From positions 4,650,001 to 4,714,000 of the forward strand of contig JACTVC010000001.1 of the NCBI GenBank assembly GCA_018417955.1: a DNA stretch of 64,000 nt, in the 5' to 3' direction. Positions within the stretch are counted from its first letter, which is position 1; each line of letters opens with the position of its first letter. The notes below the pieces were generated by a model, which worked only from the letters and a program-made list of their open reading frames with translations, was not told the origin of the DNA and ran no database searches. The translations under genes were made by a program, and so were the position numbers. Shown here piece by piece: positions 45,090 to 56,244 of this stretch. The DNA comes from Laccaria trichodermophora (Eukaryota > Basidiomycota > Agaricomycetes > Agaricales > Hydnangiaceae).

Positions 45090-46080
45090 CATTAGTTATC
45101 TGTGCAATATCATTGTGATTTTCATTATTTATCTGGCCAATATCATTGTGAATTTCATTAGATACCTTGGCGATATCATTGGAAATTTCATTAGCTACTT
45201 GGCCAATATCATTGCGATTTTCATTATTTATCTGTGCAATATCATTGTGATTTTCATTAGATACCTTGGCAATATCATTGGAAATTTCATTAGCTACTTG
45301 GCCACTATCATTGCGATTTTCATTATGTATCTGTGCAATATCATTGCGATTTTCATTAGATACCTTGGTGATATCATTGGAAATTTCATTAGCTACTTGG
45401 CCAATATCATTGCGATTTTCATTATTTATCTGTGCAATATCATTGTGATTTTCATTAGATACCTTGGCGATATCATTGGAAATTTCATTAGCTACTTGGC
45501 CACTATCATTGCGATTTTCATTATTTATCTGGCCGATATCATTGCGATTTTCATTAGAAACCTGGGCAATATCATTGGAAATTTCATTAGCTACTTGGCC
45601 GCTATCATTGCGATTTTCATTATTTATCTGGCCAATATCATTGTGATTTTCATTAGATACCTTGGTGATATCATTGGAAATTTCATTAGCTACTTGGCCA
45701 ATATCATTGCGATTTTCATTATTTATCTGTGCAATATCATTGTGATTTTCATTAGATATCTTGGCGATATCATTGGAAATTTCATTAGCTACTTGGCCAC
45801 TATCATTGCAATTTTCATTATTTATCTGGCTGATATCATTGCAATTTTCATTAGAAACCTGGGCAATATCATTGGAAATTTCATTAGCTACTTGGCCGCT
45901 ATCATTGCGATTTTCATTATTTATCTGTGCAATATCATTTGTGATTTTCATTATTTATCTGGCCGATATCATTGCAATTTTCATTAGAAACCTAGGCGAT
46001 ATCATTGGAAATTTCATTAGCCACATGGGTGATATCATTGCAATTTTCATTAGGTGCCTGGGTGATGTCATTGTGATTTT
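45090..46080. repeat. 33-bp minisatellite, left arm of FB-2
   Basis: Roughly 30 units carry the pattern GATATCATTG-AATTTTCATTA-(C/T)-TGGCC. As 33 is divisible by three, both strands stay open for hundreds of codons, giving an 11-residue periodic 'NDIAQVSNENR' peptide on the minus strand and a hydrophobic one on the plus strand. These are composition artefacts. Confidence 0.88.
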
Positions 46081-49000
46081 TTTAATGTAGCCCTGGGTAT
46101 TTCATTGTGATTTTTCAATAGATGCCCTGTGCATTTCATTGCAGTTTGTCAATTGATAGCTTGCACATTTCATTGTGATTTTCCAAATGTGGCCCTGGGT
46201 ATTTCATTGTGATTTTTCAATGGATACCCAGGGCATGAATGCTTTGATTGATGTACAGAACATCAGGCACTGCCTTCAGGGTCCACTTCAGGGTCCATCC
46301 CAAAAGGGAGATGTCACCTGGTTTGACTAAAAAGTGAAGAAAACGAAGAGGAGAATGACTTTACCTATCAGGGTCCATGTAAAGGGATGTTGGGATGATG
46401 GTCACATGACCAATTACCAAAAATGGTCAAAACACGAAAATTGTAGCCCTACACTGTAGCTTCCTGAATCTGTTTGAATTATGTTCTGAAGTGCTTCTGT
46501 TGTGGAGATATGAGGTAAAGGAATTTCAAAAGTGTCGTGTTTTTTTTTGTTTTTGGTGTTTTTCTCCATGAAAACAAAACCAAATAACATGATTTCAGTA
46601 TATTTAGAAAGCTAAAAGAAAGGGCTACAATTGTTGTATTGTGGGAAAAATGACCAAAAAAGGAAGGTTCATGCTCTACTATAAGAGTCAGACTACCAAG
46701 TTTACTGATAGACTACAAAAAGTCGGACTTAGACTACACAGTTTACTGATAGACTACAAAAGACTACAAAAGTTGAACTTAGACTACAAAGTTTACTGAT
46801 ACACTACAAAAGACTACAAAAGTCTATAGACTACCAAGTTTACTGATACACTACAAAAAAGTCAGACTTAGACTACAAAGTTTACTGATAGACTATAAAA
46901 GACTACAAAAGTCAGACTTGGACTACAAAAGCTTGGACTTAGACTACAAAGTTAGGGTTAGGGCCAAAAGGTTATCTTGACTACAAAGTTTGTAGTGTCC
47001 ACTTTTTGAGACTACAAAAGTTTGTAGTGTTCCGCTTTTTCATTAGAAAAGTTTGTAGTGTCCACTTTTTAAGACTACAAGAGTTTGTAGTGTGTGATTT
47101 TTGAAACTGCAAAAGTTTGTAGTGTCCACTTTTTGAGACTACAAGTTGTCATGTATTTTGTGGTGTCATTGACCCTGTCCAGGTTATGGGCATGAGGTTG
47201 AAGGATTGCCATGATATTGCCAGTGCTGCAGCATGAGTTTTTGACATTAGGCACAGGTTGTCTTTCACATTAGGAAAGGCTATTCTAAGCCTTTCATATT
47301 GATACCTAGTCTGTAGTTGACATGTATTTTCTCATGTCCTTGGCTCTATCTATGTGATGGGCATGAAGTTGAAGGATTGCCATCATATTGTCAGTGCTGT
47401 AGCATTAGTTTTTGACATCAAGCACAAGTGATCTTTCATGTTAGGAAAGGCTATTCTATGCCTTCATATTGATCCTACTGTCCTATCTCAAAACATAATT
47501 GTAAGCTCAGGTGGGGATATAGCTGAAGTATTGACATGACTTGACATATTGCTATTGCCACATCATCAGTTTCTCACATCATGCCCAAGTTGGCTTTCAA
47601 GCTAGACCAGGCTATTCATGTTGATATCTACTCAATACATGGTCAACTTACAACATGACCTGACTTAGAGACACTGCCAAGGATGAATCAGCACATCATC
47701 CTATGGCCCTCAAAGAGCTGTATCAAAATTGACTATGTTTGGGACAGGCCAGTAGTTATCAAGCAGACAGTGTGAAAGCCGACTTGGTCATGATGTCAAA
47801 AACTGGTGATGTCATGCCAATCCTTCAGCCATATCTCCACATGTACTGATGATTATGTTTTAAGGTAGGACAGTAGGTATCAATATGAAAGGCTTAGAAT
47901 AGCCTTTCCTAATGTGAAAGACAACCTGTGCCTAATGTCAAAAACTCATGCTGCAGCACTGGCAATATCATGGCAATCCTTCAACCTCATGCCCATAACC
48001 TGGACAGGGTCAATGACACCACAAAATACATGACAACTTGTAGTCTCAAAAAGTGGACACTACAAACTTTTGCAGTTTCAAAAATCACACACTACAAACT
48101 CTTGTAGTCTTAAAAAGTGGACACTACAAACTTTTCTAATGAAAAAGCGGAACACTACAAACTTTTGTAGTCTCAAAAAGTGGACACTACAAACTTTGTA
48201 GTCAAGATAACCTTTTGGCCCTAACCCTAACTTTGTAGTCTAAGTCCAAGCTTTTGTAGTCCAAGTCTGACTTTTGTAGTCTTTTATAGTCTATCAGTAA
48301 ACTTTGTAGTCTAAGTCTGACTTTTTTGTAGTGTATCAGTAAACTTGGTAGTCTATAGACTTTTGTAGTCTTTTGTAGTGTATCAGTAAACTTTGTAGTC
48401 TAAGTTCAACTTTTGTAGTCTTTTGTAGTCTATCAGTAAACTGTGTAGTCTAAGTGCGACTTTTTGTAGTCTATCAGTAAACTTGGTAGTCTGACTCTTA
48501 TAGTAGAGCATGAACCTTCCTTTTTTGGTCATTTTTCCCACAATACAACAATTGTAGCCCTTTCTTTTAGCTTTCTAAATATACTGAAATCATGTTATTT
48601 GGTTTTGTTTTCATGGAGAAAAACACCAAAAACAAAAAAAAACACGACACTTTTGAAATTCCTTTACCTCATATCTCCACAACAGAAGCACTTCAGAACA
48701 TAATTCAAACAGATTCAGGAAGCTACAGTGTAGGGCTACAATTTTCGTGTTTTGACCATTTTTGGTAATTGGTCATGTGACCATCATCCCAACATCCCTT
48801 TACATGGACCCTGATAGGTAAAGTCATTCTCCTCTTCGTTTTCTTCACTTTTTAGTCAAACCAGGTGACATCTCCCTTTTGGGATGGACCCTGAAGTGGA
48901 CCCTGAAGGCAGTGCCTGATGTTCTGTACATCAATCAAAGCATTCATGCCCTGGGTATCCATTGAAAAATCACAATGAAATACCCAGGGCCACATTTGGA

Positions 49001-49099
49001 AAATCACAATGAAATGTGCAAGCTATCAATTGACAAACTGCAATGAAATGCACAGGGCATCTATTGAAAAATCACAATGAAATACCCAGGGCTACATTA

Positions 49100-49850
49100 A
49101 AAAAATCACAATGACATCACCCAGGCACCTAATGAAAATTGCAATAATATCACCCAGGTAGCTGATGAAAATTGCAATGATATCACCCATGTGGCTAATG
49201 AAATTTCCAATGATATCGCCTAGGTTTCTAATGAAAATTGCAATGATATCGGCCAGATAAATAATGAAAATCACAAATGATATTGCACAGATAAATAATG
49301 AAAATCGCAATGATAGCGGCCAAGTAGCTAATGAAATTTCCAATGATATTGCCCAGGTTTCTAATGAAAATTGCAATGATATCAGCCAGATAAATAATGA
49401 AAATTGCAATGATAGTGGCCAAGTAGCTAATGAAATTTCCAATGATATCGCCAAGGTATCTAATGAAAATCACAATGATATTGCACAGATAAATAATGAA
49501 AATCGCAATGATATTGGCCAAGTAGCTAATGAAATTTCCAATGATATCACCAAGGTATCTAATGAAAATCACAATGATATTGGCCAGATAAATAATGAAA
49601 ATCGCAATGATAGCGGCCAAGTAGCTAATGAAATTTCCAATGATATCGCCAAGGTATCTAATGAAAATCGCAATGATATCGGCCAGATAAATAATGAAAA
49701 TCACAATGATATTGGCCAAGTAGCTAATGAAATTTCCAATGATATCGCCAAGGTATCTAATGAAAATCGCAATGATATTGCCCAGAGAAATAATGAAAAT
49801 CACAATGATATTGCACAGATAACTAATGAAAATCGCATAATGAATAGACA
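49100..49850. repeat. 33-bp minisatellite, right arm of FB-2
   Basis: Reverse-complement counterpart of the left array, eight units shorter. The outer ~75 bp on both sides are symmetric again, so loss or gain was internal to the array. Confidence 0.88.
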
Positions 49851-50247
49851 TGGTAACTGGAATGATTCCTATCATAAAGACTGTGGACTTATACACAGGG
49901 AGCCCTAGGCAGTTGCCTTATTTATATGATAAAAGTGGTACCCACCAGTCTATGAGAAGAGAACGCGACTCTTGAAGTCGCGCTCGTCTCCTTGGGTGCC
50001 TAGCAATCCTAGGCAGATCCTCTATAACCCAGAGGGAGGGCTCTTGTATCCTGTGGAGGAGGGAGCATTATATAGGGTGCTCACCCTTTGGTCTTACCAG
50101 CAGTGGACACTGGACACGATTCACGCGAGCTTGTTCAGCAAGATGAATGTAGTTATGTCTAAAGTACGAAAATGTAATTACAAGCAGATATAAGTCCAGC
50201 ATTAGTAAGCGTGGCTGCGTGCATCCTCAACCCCATATCACATTGAG

Positions 50248-50776
50248 GAACTAAGCATTAGTATCGATGCGCAAAACTCGTAGGGTATTACTGAGGTCCC
50301 TAAAAGCATGTAGTTTTCAATTTTCAAGTGGCACTAAATCGAAAGAAGTTCACACGTGTCCTCACATCATCACCATCGTTAGCAGCGCAAACGACATGCA
50401 GCCTCAATTTGACTTGGGACTGCTAGATCTATCTAATTTCGAAAACTTTTTGGAGGGTACACCGGCCCAGGTACAGCGACCCAAATGGTATGCCTCGTGT
50501 TTTTGTCTCAATCACCCGATTTGAACAAATCTAAGAAAAGGCAGGACCTTGGCTTCAGAAGAACCCAAGATTATGTCTCAAGTGCCTAAGTGCCACCGAG
50601 ATGCCAACCCGCCATAATCAAGTATATGGGGTTTGCTGTGCCATGTAGCGGCCTACCCTCTTGACCAAGTTGCATCACCTTGAAGTTGAAGTTTTGGGGC
50701 TGTGTCGGTCCAGAAAGCTGATGTATGTGAAAGTACGTGCCTGCCAGCTCGTTGACGATCACTCACGCTGAAGTCA
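50248..50776. other. Displaced 3' flank of one F-box gene and 5' flank of the next
   Basis: The first seven bases complete the original reading frame of the F-box gene at 33904. From ~50490 the sequence is a diverged copy of the 24590-24943 upstream region. Confidence 0.65.
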
Positions 50777-51646
50777 ATGCAGTCGCCCCATGCTCCAGAA
50801 CTTGTCTCTCTCCCAGATGAACTCCTCGAAAGCATCATCAATGAGATTGAGAGCGAATCCCTTGTGCAGCTCAGCCTGACCTGCAGGAGACTCCACTTCC
50901 TCGCCTTGCCTATCGTCTTTGCCCGAGCCGATATTCATGACTCCACATCGTTCTTTTTGCAAGATCCCCCAGCTCATATCTTACGTGCACTTCGGCTTGC
51001 CTTATTTGTTCAAAACGTCGGAGCACTTGGCATCAGCTTTAGCACTCACGACGATCAACTCCTTCCATGTATTCGTGAGCTCCGCAGGCTGATTTCTCGC
51101 CTGCCGTCTGTGCAAACGTTTTCTTTGATTTTTTCATATTCGTATTTGCTGCAGCCTATCGTTCCCGATCCAGCATGGCAAAGAGAAGTTATTCGCCTTC
51201 TGAGTCTTGTTCTCAATAGGTCATGCAGCTTTTTGATGGTGGCTGGAGGAGGCGGCATTCCTGTAGATCCCAGAGTTGCTTCAGCTATCAGAGTCCGGTC
51301 ACGATTCATCATCAAGTCCATAGATCTTCGATTTAGGCGCCTCCTGTGGAGGATTCACCGCGCTGTCGGATTTATTATTCCTTTCAATTTGAAGCAGTTG
51401 GGTGGCCGCGGCCATCACTATGGACTACAGGAATTCCGAGCAATGTCCATTGACCTTCTACAACCGCCTTTTCTCAACTGGACAATATCCACCCTCCAGA
51501 ATAACTCTCGGACTCTGACCGCAATCTTTTTGAACACCAACGATACTATGGCAAGCACATGGCGAGTTATCCTCTCGAACATCACTCTCCCATATCTATC
51601 CATGTTTGAGGTGACCAGCACTCTGGGCTTCGAACATGGAACGGTC

Positions 51647-54600
51647 GACTGGTGGCTACCACTTTTATCATAATACCAAGGCATATGCCTAGAGCTAAAT
51701 ATCTATATCTCAAGCATAATTATGAAAGGCCTTTCATTTGACTTGCCTATGTCTCTCATTCATTTAAATGCTGGGCTTCACTCATAAGTTGTAGGAGAAT
51801 TACCCTTGTGAATTTCATAAAGGTGGCTGGCAATTTCATTGCAGATTTTCATACTTATCTCTCAGTATTTCATTCTGAATTTCATATTTATCCCCACTGC
51901 TTTCATTGTGACTTTTCATTACTCAGCTCTCAATATTTCATTCTAAATTTCATATTTATCCCCAGTGTTTTCATTGTGACTTTTCATTATTCAGCTCTCA
52001 ATATTTCATTCTGAATTTCATACTTATCCCCACTGCTTTCATTGCAACTTTTCATTATTCAGCTCTCAGTATTTCATTCTGAATTTCATATTTATCCCCA
52101 CTGCTTTCATTGCGACTTTTCATTACTCAGCTCTCAATATTTCATTCTGAATTTCATATTTATCCCCAGTGTTTTCATTGTGACTTTTCATTATTCAGCT
52201 CTCAATATTTCATTCTGAATTTCATATTTATCCCCACTGCTTTCATTGCAACTTTTCATTATTCAGCTCTCAGTATTTCATTCTGAATTTCATATTTATC
52301 CCCACTGTTTTCATTGCGATTTTTCAGATGTATCCCACATGTCAGGGTCCATGCAATGGGCTTCCATGGAAGTGGTCACATGACCAGTTACCAAAAATGG
52401 TCAAAAAACAAAAGTTGTAGCCCTACAGTGTAGCTTCCCAAATCTGTTTGAATTGTATTCTGGAGTGCTCCCATTGTGGAGATATGAGGTGAGGGAATGT
52501 CAAAAGTGTCGTGTTTTTTTTTTGTATTTTGTGTTTTTCTCCATGAAAACAAAACCAAATAACATGATTTCAGTATATTTAGAAAGCTAAAAGAAAGGGC
52601 TACAATTATTGTATCGTGGGAAAAATGACCAAAAAAGGAAGGTGCATGCCCTACCATAACAGTCAGATATATGACAACAAAAAAGTCAGACTTATACTAC
52701 ACAGTTTACTGATGCACTATAAAAGACTACAAAAGTTGCACTTAAACTACAAAGTTAGGGTTAGGGCCAAAAGGTTATCTTGACTACAAAGTTTGTAGTG
52801 TTTTCTTTTTGAAACTACAAAAGTTTGTAGTGTCCGCTTTTTGAGACTACAAATGTTTGTAGTGTGTGCTTTTTCATTTGAAAAGTTTGTAGTGTCCGCT
52901 TTTTAAGACTACAAAAGTTTGTAGTGTGCGCTTTTTCATTAGAAAAGTTTGTAGTTGACATGTAGTTTATGGTGTCTTTGGCCCTATCTATGTCATGGGA
53001 TGGGGTTGAAGGATTGCCAGTGGTGCAGCATTGGTATTTGACATCATGCACAAGTTGTCTTTTACAGTAGGAAAGGCCATTGATACCTGCTGTGCTATCT
53101 GAAAACATAATTGTGAGTTCATATGAAAATATGGCTGAAGGATTGACATCACTGTATATATCATCAGTTTCTCACATCATGCTCAAGGTGTCTATCAAGC
53201 TAGAGAAGGCTATTCATGTTGATATTTACCCAAGACATGGTCAGCTTGCAACATGACCTGACTTAAAGACGATGAATCAGCCCATTATATATCACATCTT
53301 GCCCAAGTTGGCTTTGAAGCTAGAGAAGGCTATTTATGTTGATGTCTACTCAATACATGGTCAACTTAGAACATGACCTAGAACACCTCAAAGGATGAAT
53401 CAGCCCATCATCCTACAGCTGTCAAAGAGCTGTATCAAAGTTGACTATGTTTGGGACAGGCCAGTAGCTATCAATGTGAAAGCAGACAGTGTAAAAGCCC
53501 ACTTGGGCATCATGTCAAAAACTCATGATATCATGTCAATCCTTCAGCCACAGTGCATGATGTCAAATACTAATGCTGCAGCACTGGCAATCCTTCAACC
53601 TCATCCCATAACATAGATAGGGACAAAGACACCCTAAACTACATGTCAACTACAAAAAATTTTAAATGAAAAGGAGGACACTACAAACTCTTCTGATAAA
53701 AAAGTGCACACTACAAACTTTTGTAGTCTCAAAAAGCGGACACTACAAACTTTTCTAATGAAAAAGCACACACTACAAACTTTTGTAGTCTTAAAAAGCG
53801 GACACTACAAACTTTTCTAATGAAAAAGTGGACACTACAAACTTTTGTAGTCTTAAAAAGCGGACACTACAAACTTTTCAAATGAAAAAGCACACACTAC
53901 AAACATTTGTAGTCTCAAAAAGCGGACACTACAAACTTTTGTAGTTTCAAAAAGAAAACACTACAAACTTTGTAGTCTTTTATAGTGCATCAGTAAACTG
54001 TGTAGTATAAGTCTGACTTTTTTGTTGTCATATATCTGACTGTTATGGTAGGGCATGCACCTTCCTTTTTTGGTCATTTTTCCCATGATACAATAATTGT
54101 AGCCCTTTCTTTTAGCTTTCTAAATATACTGAAATCATGTTATTTGGTTTTGTTTTCATGGAGAAAAACACAAAATACAAAAAAAAACACGACACTTTTG
54201 ACATTCCCTCACCTCATATCTCCACAATGGGAGCACTTCAGAATACAATTCAAACAGATTTGGGAAGCTACACTGTAGGGCTACAACTTTTGTTTTTTGA
54301 CCATTTTTGGTAACTGGTCATGTGACCACTTCCATGGAAGCCCATTGCATGGACCCTGACATGTGGGATACATCTGAAAAATCGCAATGAAAACAGTGGG
54401 GATAAATATGAAATTCAGAATGAAATACTGAGAGCTGAAAAATGAAAAGTCGCAATGAAAGCAGTGGGAATAAATATGAAATTCAGAATGAAATACTGAG
54501 AGCTGAATAATGAAAAGTTGCAATGAAAGCAGTGGGGATAAATATGAAATTCTGTCAGCTGAATAATGAAAAGTTGCAATGAAAGCAGTGGGGATAAGTA

Positions 54601-54975
54601 TGAAATTCAGAATGAAATATTGAGAGCTGAATAATGAAAAGTCACAATGAAAACACTGGGGATAAATATGAAATTCAGAATGAAATATTGAGAGCTGAGT
54701 AATGAAAAGTCGCAATGAAAGCAGTGGGGATAAATATGAAATTCAGAATGAAATACTGAGAGATAAGTATGAAAATCTGCAATGAAATTGCCAGCCACCT
54801 TTATGAAATTCACAAGGGTAATTCTCCTACAACTTATGAGTGAAGCCCAGCATTTAAATGAATGAGAGACATAGGCAAGTCAAATGAAAGGCCTTTCATA
54901 ATTATGCTTGAGATATAGATATTTAGCTCTAGGCATATGCCTTGGTATTATGATAAACAGTGGTAGCCACTAGTG
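51647..54975. mobile_element. Foldback element FB-1 (3.3 kb palindrome)
   Basis: The ends are GACTGGTGGCTACCAC on the left and the complement of CACTAGTGGCTACCAC on the right. A 7-bp (possibly 8-bp) duplication (G)AACGGTC is at 51640-51646 and 54976-54982. The outer ~150 bp of the two ends match almost perfectly. Then come a 68-bp tandem array (51835-52310; 54375-54790), the core block (52365-52660; mirror 54040-54330), a CTACAAA array and a less symmetric centre near 53310. The left arm is 81 bp longer than the right. No ORF is credible. Confidence 0.9.
51835..52310. repeat. 68-bp tandem array, left arm of FB-1
   Basis: About seven units contain 'TATTTCATTCTGAATTTCAT', 'TTTATCCCCA' and 'TTTTCATTATTCAGC'. 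The mirror is at about 54375-54790 with fewer or partial units. Confidence 0.8.
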
Positions 54976-55660
54976 AACGGTCCCATTTAACAACCTCCTC
55001 GGTTTCTTGATCAGACATCCTTTGATTGTAAAGCTGGAACTATGCCCTGTCACCCAGCCGACAGCCCATCATCAACTTCGGAAACTTCTTCCAGCTTTGA
55101 AAACACTGGCTGCGGATCCCTGGTTCACTGTTTGGCTTTTGAATCGTGAAAAGGCATTTGAGCACCTCACCTCACTATGCCTAGTGTCAGAATTCTATGG
55201 ATCTCGGGCCTTTGATTACAACATCTTCGACAGTGTTCTGAGCCGAATTCCTCACGGCGCTCCCCACATCACCACTTTATACATTTCGTTCTACCCAGAG
55301 GCCGGCATCGTAGAGTGGCTAGACAAGCATGTGTCACAGGAGGACAGCCCGTTCGCCGTTCTGAAGAGCCTAACTACCCTCAACCTTTTATTATCTGGGA
55401 CTCATATGTGGCGGGCAGAGGTGATAGCTTTGATGCCCCAGTTCGTAGCGCGGTTTCAAGGGCTTCAGCGTTTCATCTACCCTTCACCGCCATCTGTTGG
55501 GCCCTTCACCCACACTATACCGCCATTTGTAACAAGAGCGACGCAGGCTTCGTTCATCAAGGAGATTAAGAGGGTATGCCCTGGTGTGACGGTTTTGATA
55601 GGCTTCTTGGCAGAGGCTTATCTTGGCCAGGCTAGTGATGATACACAGGAATTATCATAG

Positions 55661-56244
55661 GTACTGTTGAAGGTATATGCAAACCGTGTTATAGTTCGCT
55701 ACAGGTCTGTAAGTTACTACCAATTGCAAGTTACTACCTACACATGCATGTAAGGAGCAGTTCAAGAAGTTCGCACGCCTGGATTGATCTTGGATTGATC
55801 GCAACTGCATGCAGCCTCTGAAACGTCGACGAAACCCCCTCTCAAAACATATCCTGATGAGTATCTTTAAGCAGGACTCCTGAACCTCATCGTGGAAGAC
55901 ACCGGTGCGCAGCCTTAACATTTACATCATGAAGCTGCTTCATCCTTAAACTTGTTTATGATGCACAGTGCATGCACACTGGCAGTTCACTCACTTTTAA
56001 ATAGAGATGTTCGCCTTCTCAGCAGCTGGAACAACCAAGGCAGGATAAGGTCAACGTTGAGGTATGTGCGAGCAATATATCAAAGACAAATGTAACTAAT
56101 TGTTCTCTAAAGCCAGGCCAAAGCATATACAGCTACAATTGCACCTTACTCTGTACCCTCACAACGTTAACGATAAAGTTCTCCTCAATTCTTATTGGGC
56201 TTCCATTGTGAGTCGAACCACATGGTCAACAATGTGTCTCGTGG
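55661..56244. other. Intergenic
   Basis: Lies between the split F-box gene and FB-4. No gene is recognised. Confidence 0.5.

Larger units (their letters stand above)
44968..49950. mobile_element. Foldback element FB-2 (5.0 kb palindrome)
   Basis: The ends are TACTAGTGGGTGCC on the left and the complement of GACTGGTGGGTACC on the right. A 7-bp duplication TATGAGA lies at 44961-44967 and 49951-49957. Inward come a 33-bp tandem array (left ~45090-46080, right ~49100-49850), a block with 'ATCAGGCACTGCCTTCAGGG', the core block (46385-46680; mirror 48500-48796), a CTACAAA array with a two-unit TTAGGG stretch, then a diverged centre near 47590. Left and right arrays differ by exactly 264 bp (8 x 33), the rest being symmetric. 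No gene is present. Confidence 0.88.
35385..50242 (-). mobile_element. Non-autonomous LTR retrotransposon carrying two nested foldback insertions
   Basis: LTRs of 382 bp at 35385-35766 and 44871-50242 (the latter interrupted) begin TG and end CA, with TGTGA/TCACA inverted ends. The flanking 5-bp duplications TTGAG are at 35380-35384 and 50243-50247. Coding sense is minus. A primer-binding-like TGGTGGGGGCACC follows the 5' LTR after one base, and a purine tract AGGGGGG precedes the 3' LTR. Without foldback insertions the element is about 4.6 kb. It encodes Gag-like ORFs only; I see no reverse transcriptase, integrase, RNase H or protease motif, so it needs enzymes from another element. Confidence 0.88.
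44871..50242 (-). repeat. 5' LTR interrupted by FB-2
   Basis: LTR pieces 44871-44967 and 49958-50242 sum to 382 bp, exactly the length of the other LTR, when one copy of the TATGAGA duplication is counted. The TATA box at 50068-50074 is now 5 kb from the Gag start, so transcription of this copy is probably crippled. Confidence 0.9.
50777..55660 (+). pseudogene. F-box gene (subfamily B) split by foldback FB-1
   Basis: The 5' part 50777-51646 (290 codons, MQSPHAPELV; F-box LPDELLESIINEIESES) and the 3' part 54983-55660 (225 codons plus stop) flank FB-1. Counting one copy of the AACGGTC duplication, the two parts are exactly in frame and colinear with the gene at 24944 ('LGFE..' to 'FLIRHP'). 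As it stands, translation reads into the element for eight codons and stops at 51671-51673. The rest of the coding sequence is undamaged, so the insertion looks recent. Excision without loss would restore a 515-residue protein. Confidence 0.9.

Noticed and set aside
45010..45987. Long overlapping ORFs on both strands (313 and 321 codons)
   Set aside because: They are translations of a 33-bp tandem repeat, which stays open because the unit is a multiple of three. The plus version looks like a membrane protein and the minus version like an Asn-rich protein, both from repeat composition alone.
49228..49908. ORFs of 214 and 222 codons, mirror copies of the above
   Set aside because: Same minisatellite in the other arm of FB-2.
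44968..49950. FB-2 as a CACTA/EnSpm element because of CACTAG-like ends
   Set aside because: CACTA elements have 2-3 bp target duplications; here it is 7 bp, and one end is GACTGG. Superfamily left open.
54281..54715. ORF of 144 codons with a periodic peptide
   Set aside because: Read through the 68-bp array of FB-1; no independent coding evidence.
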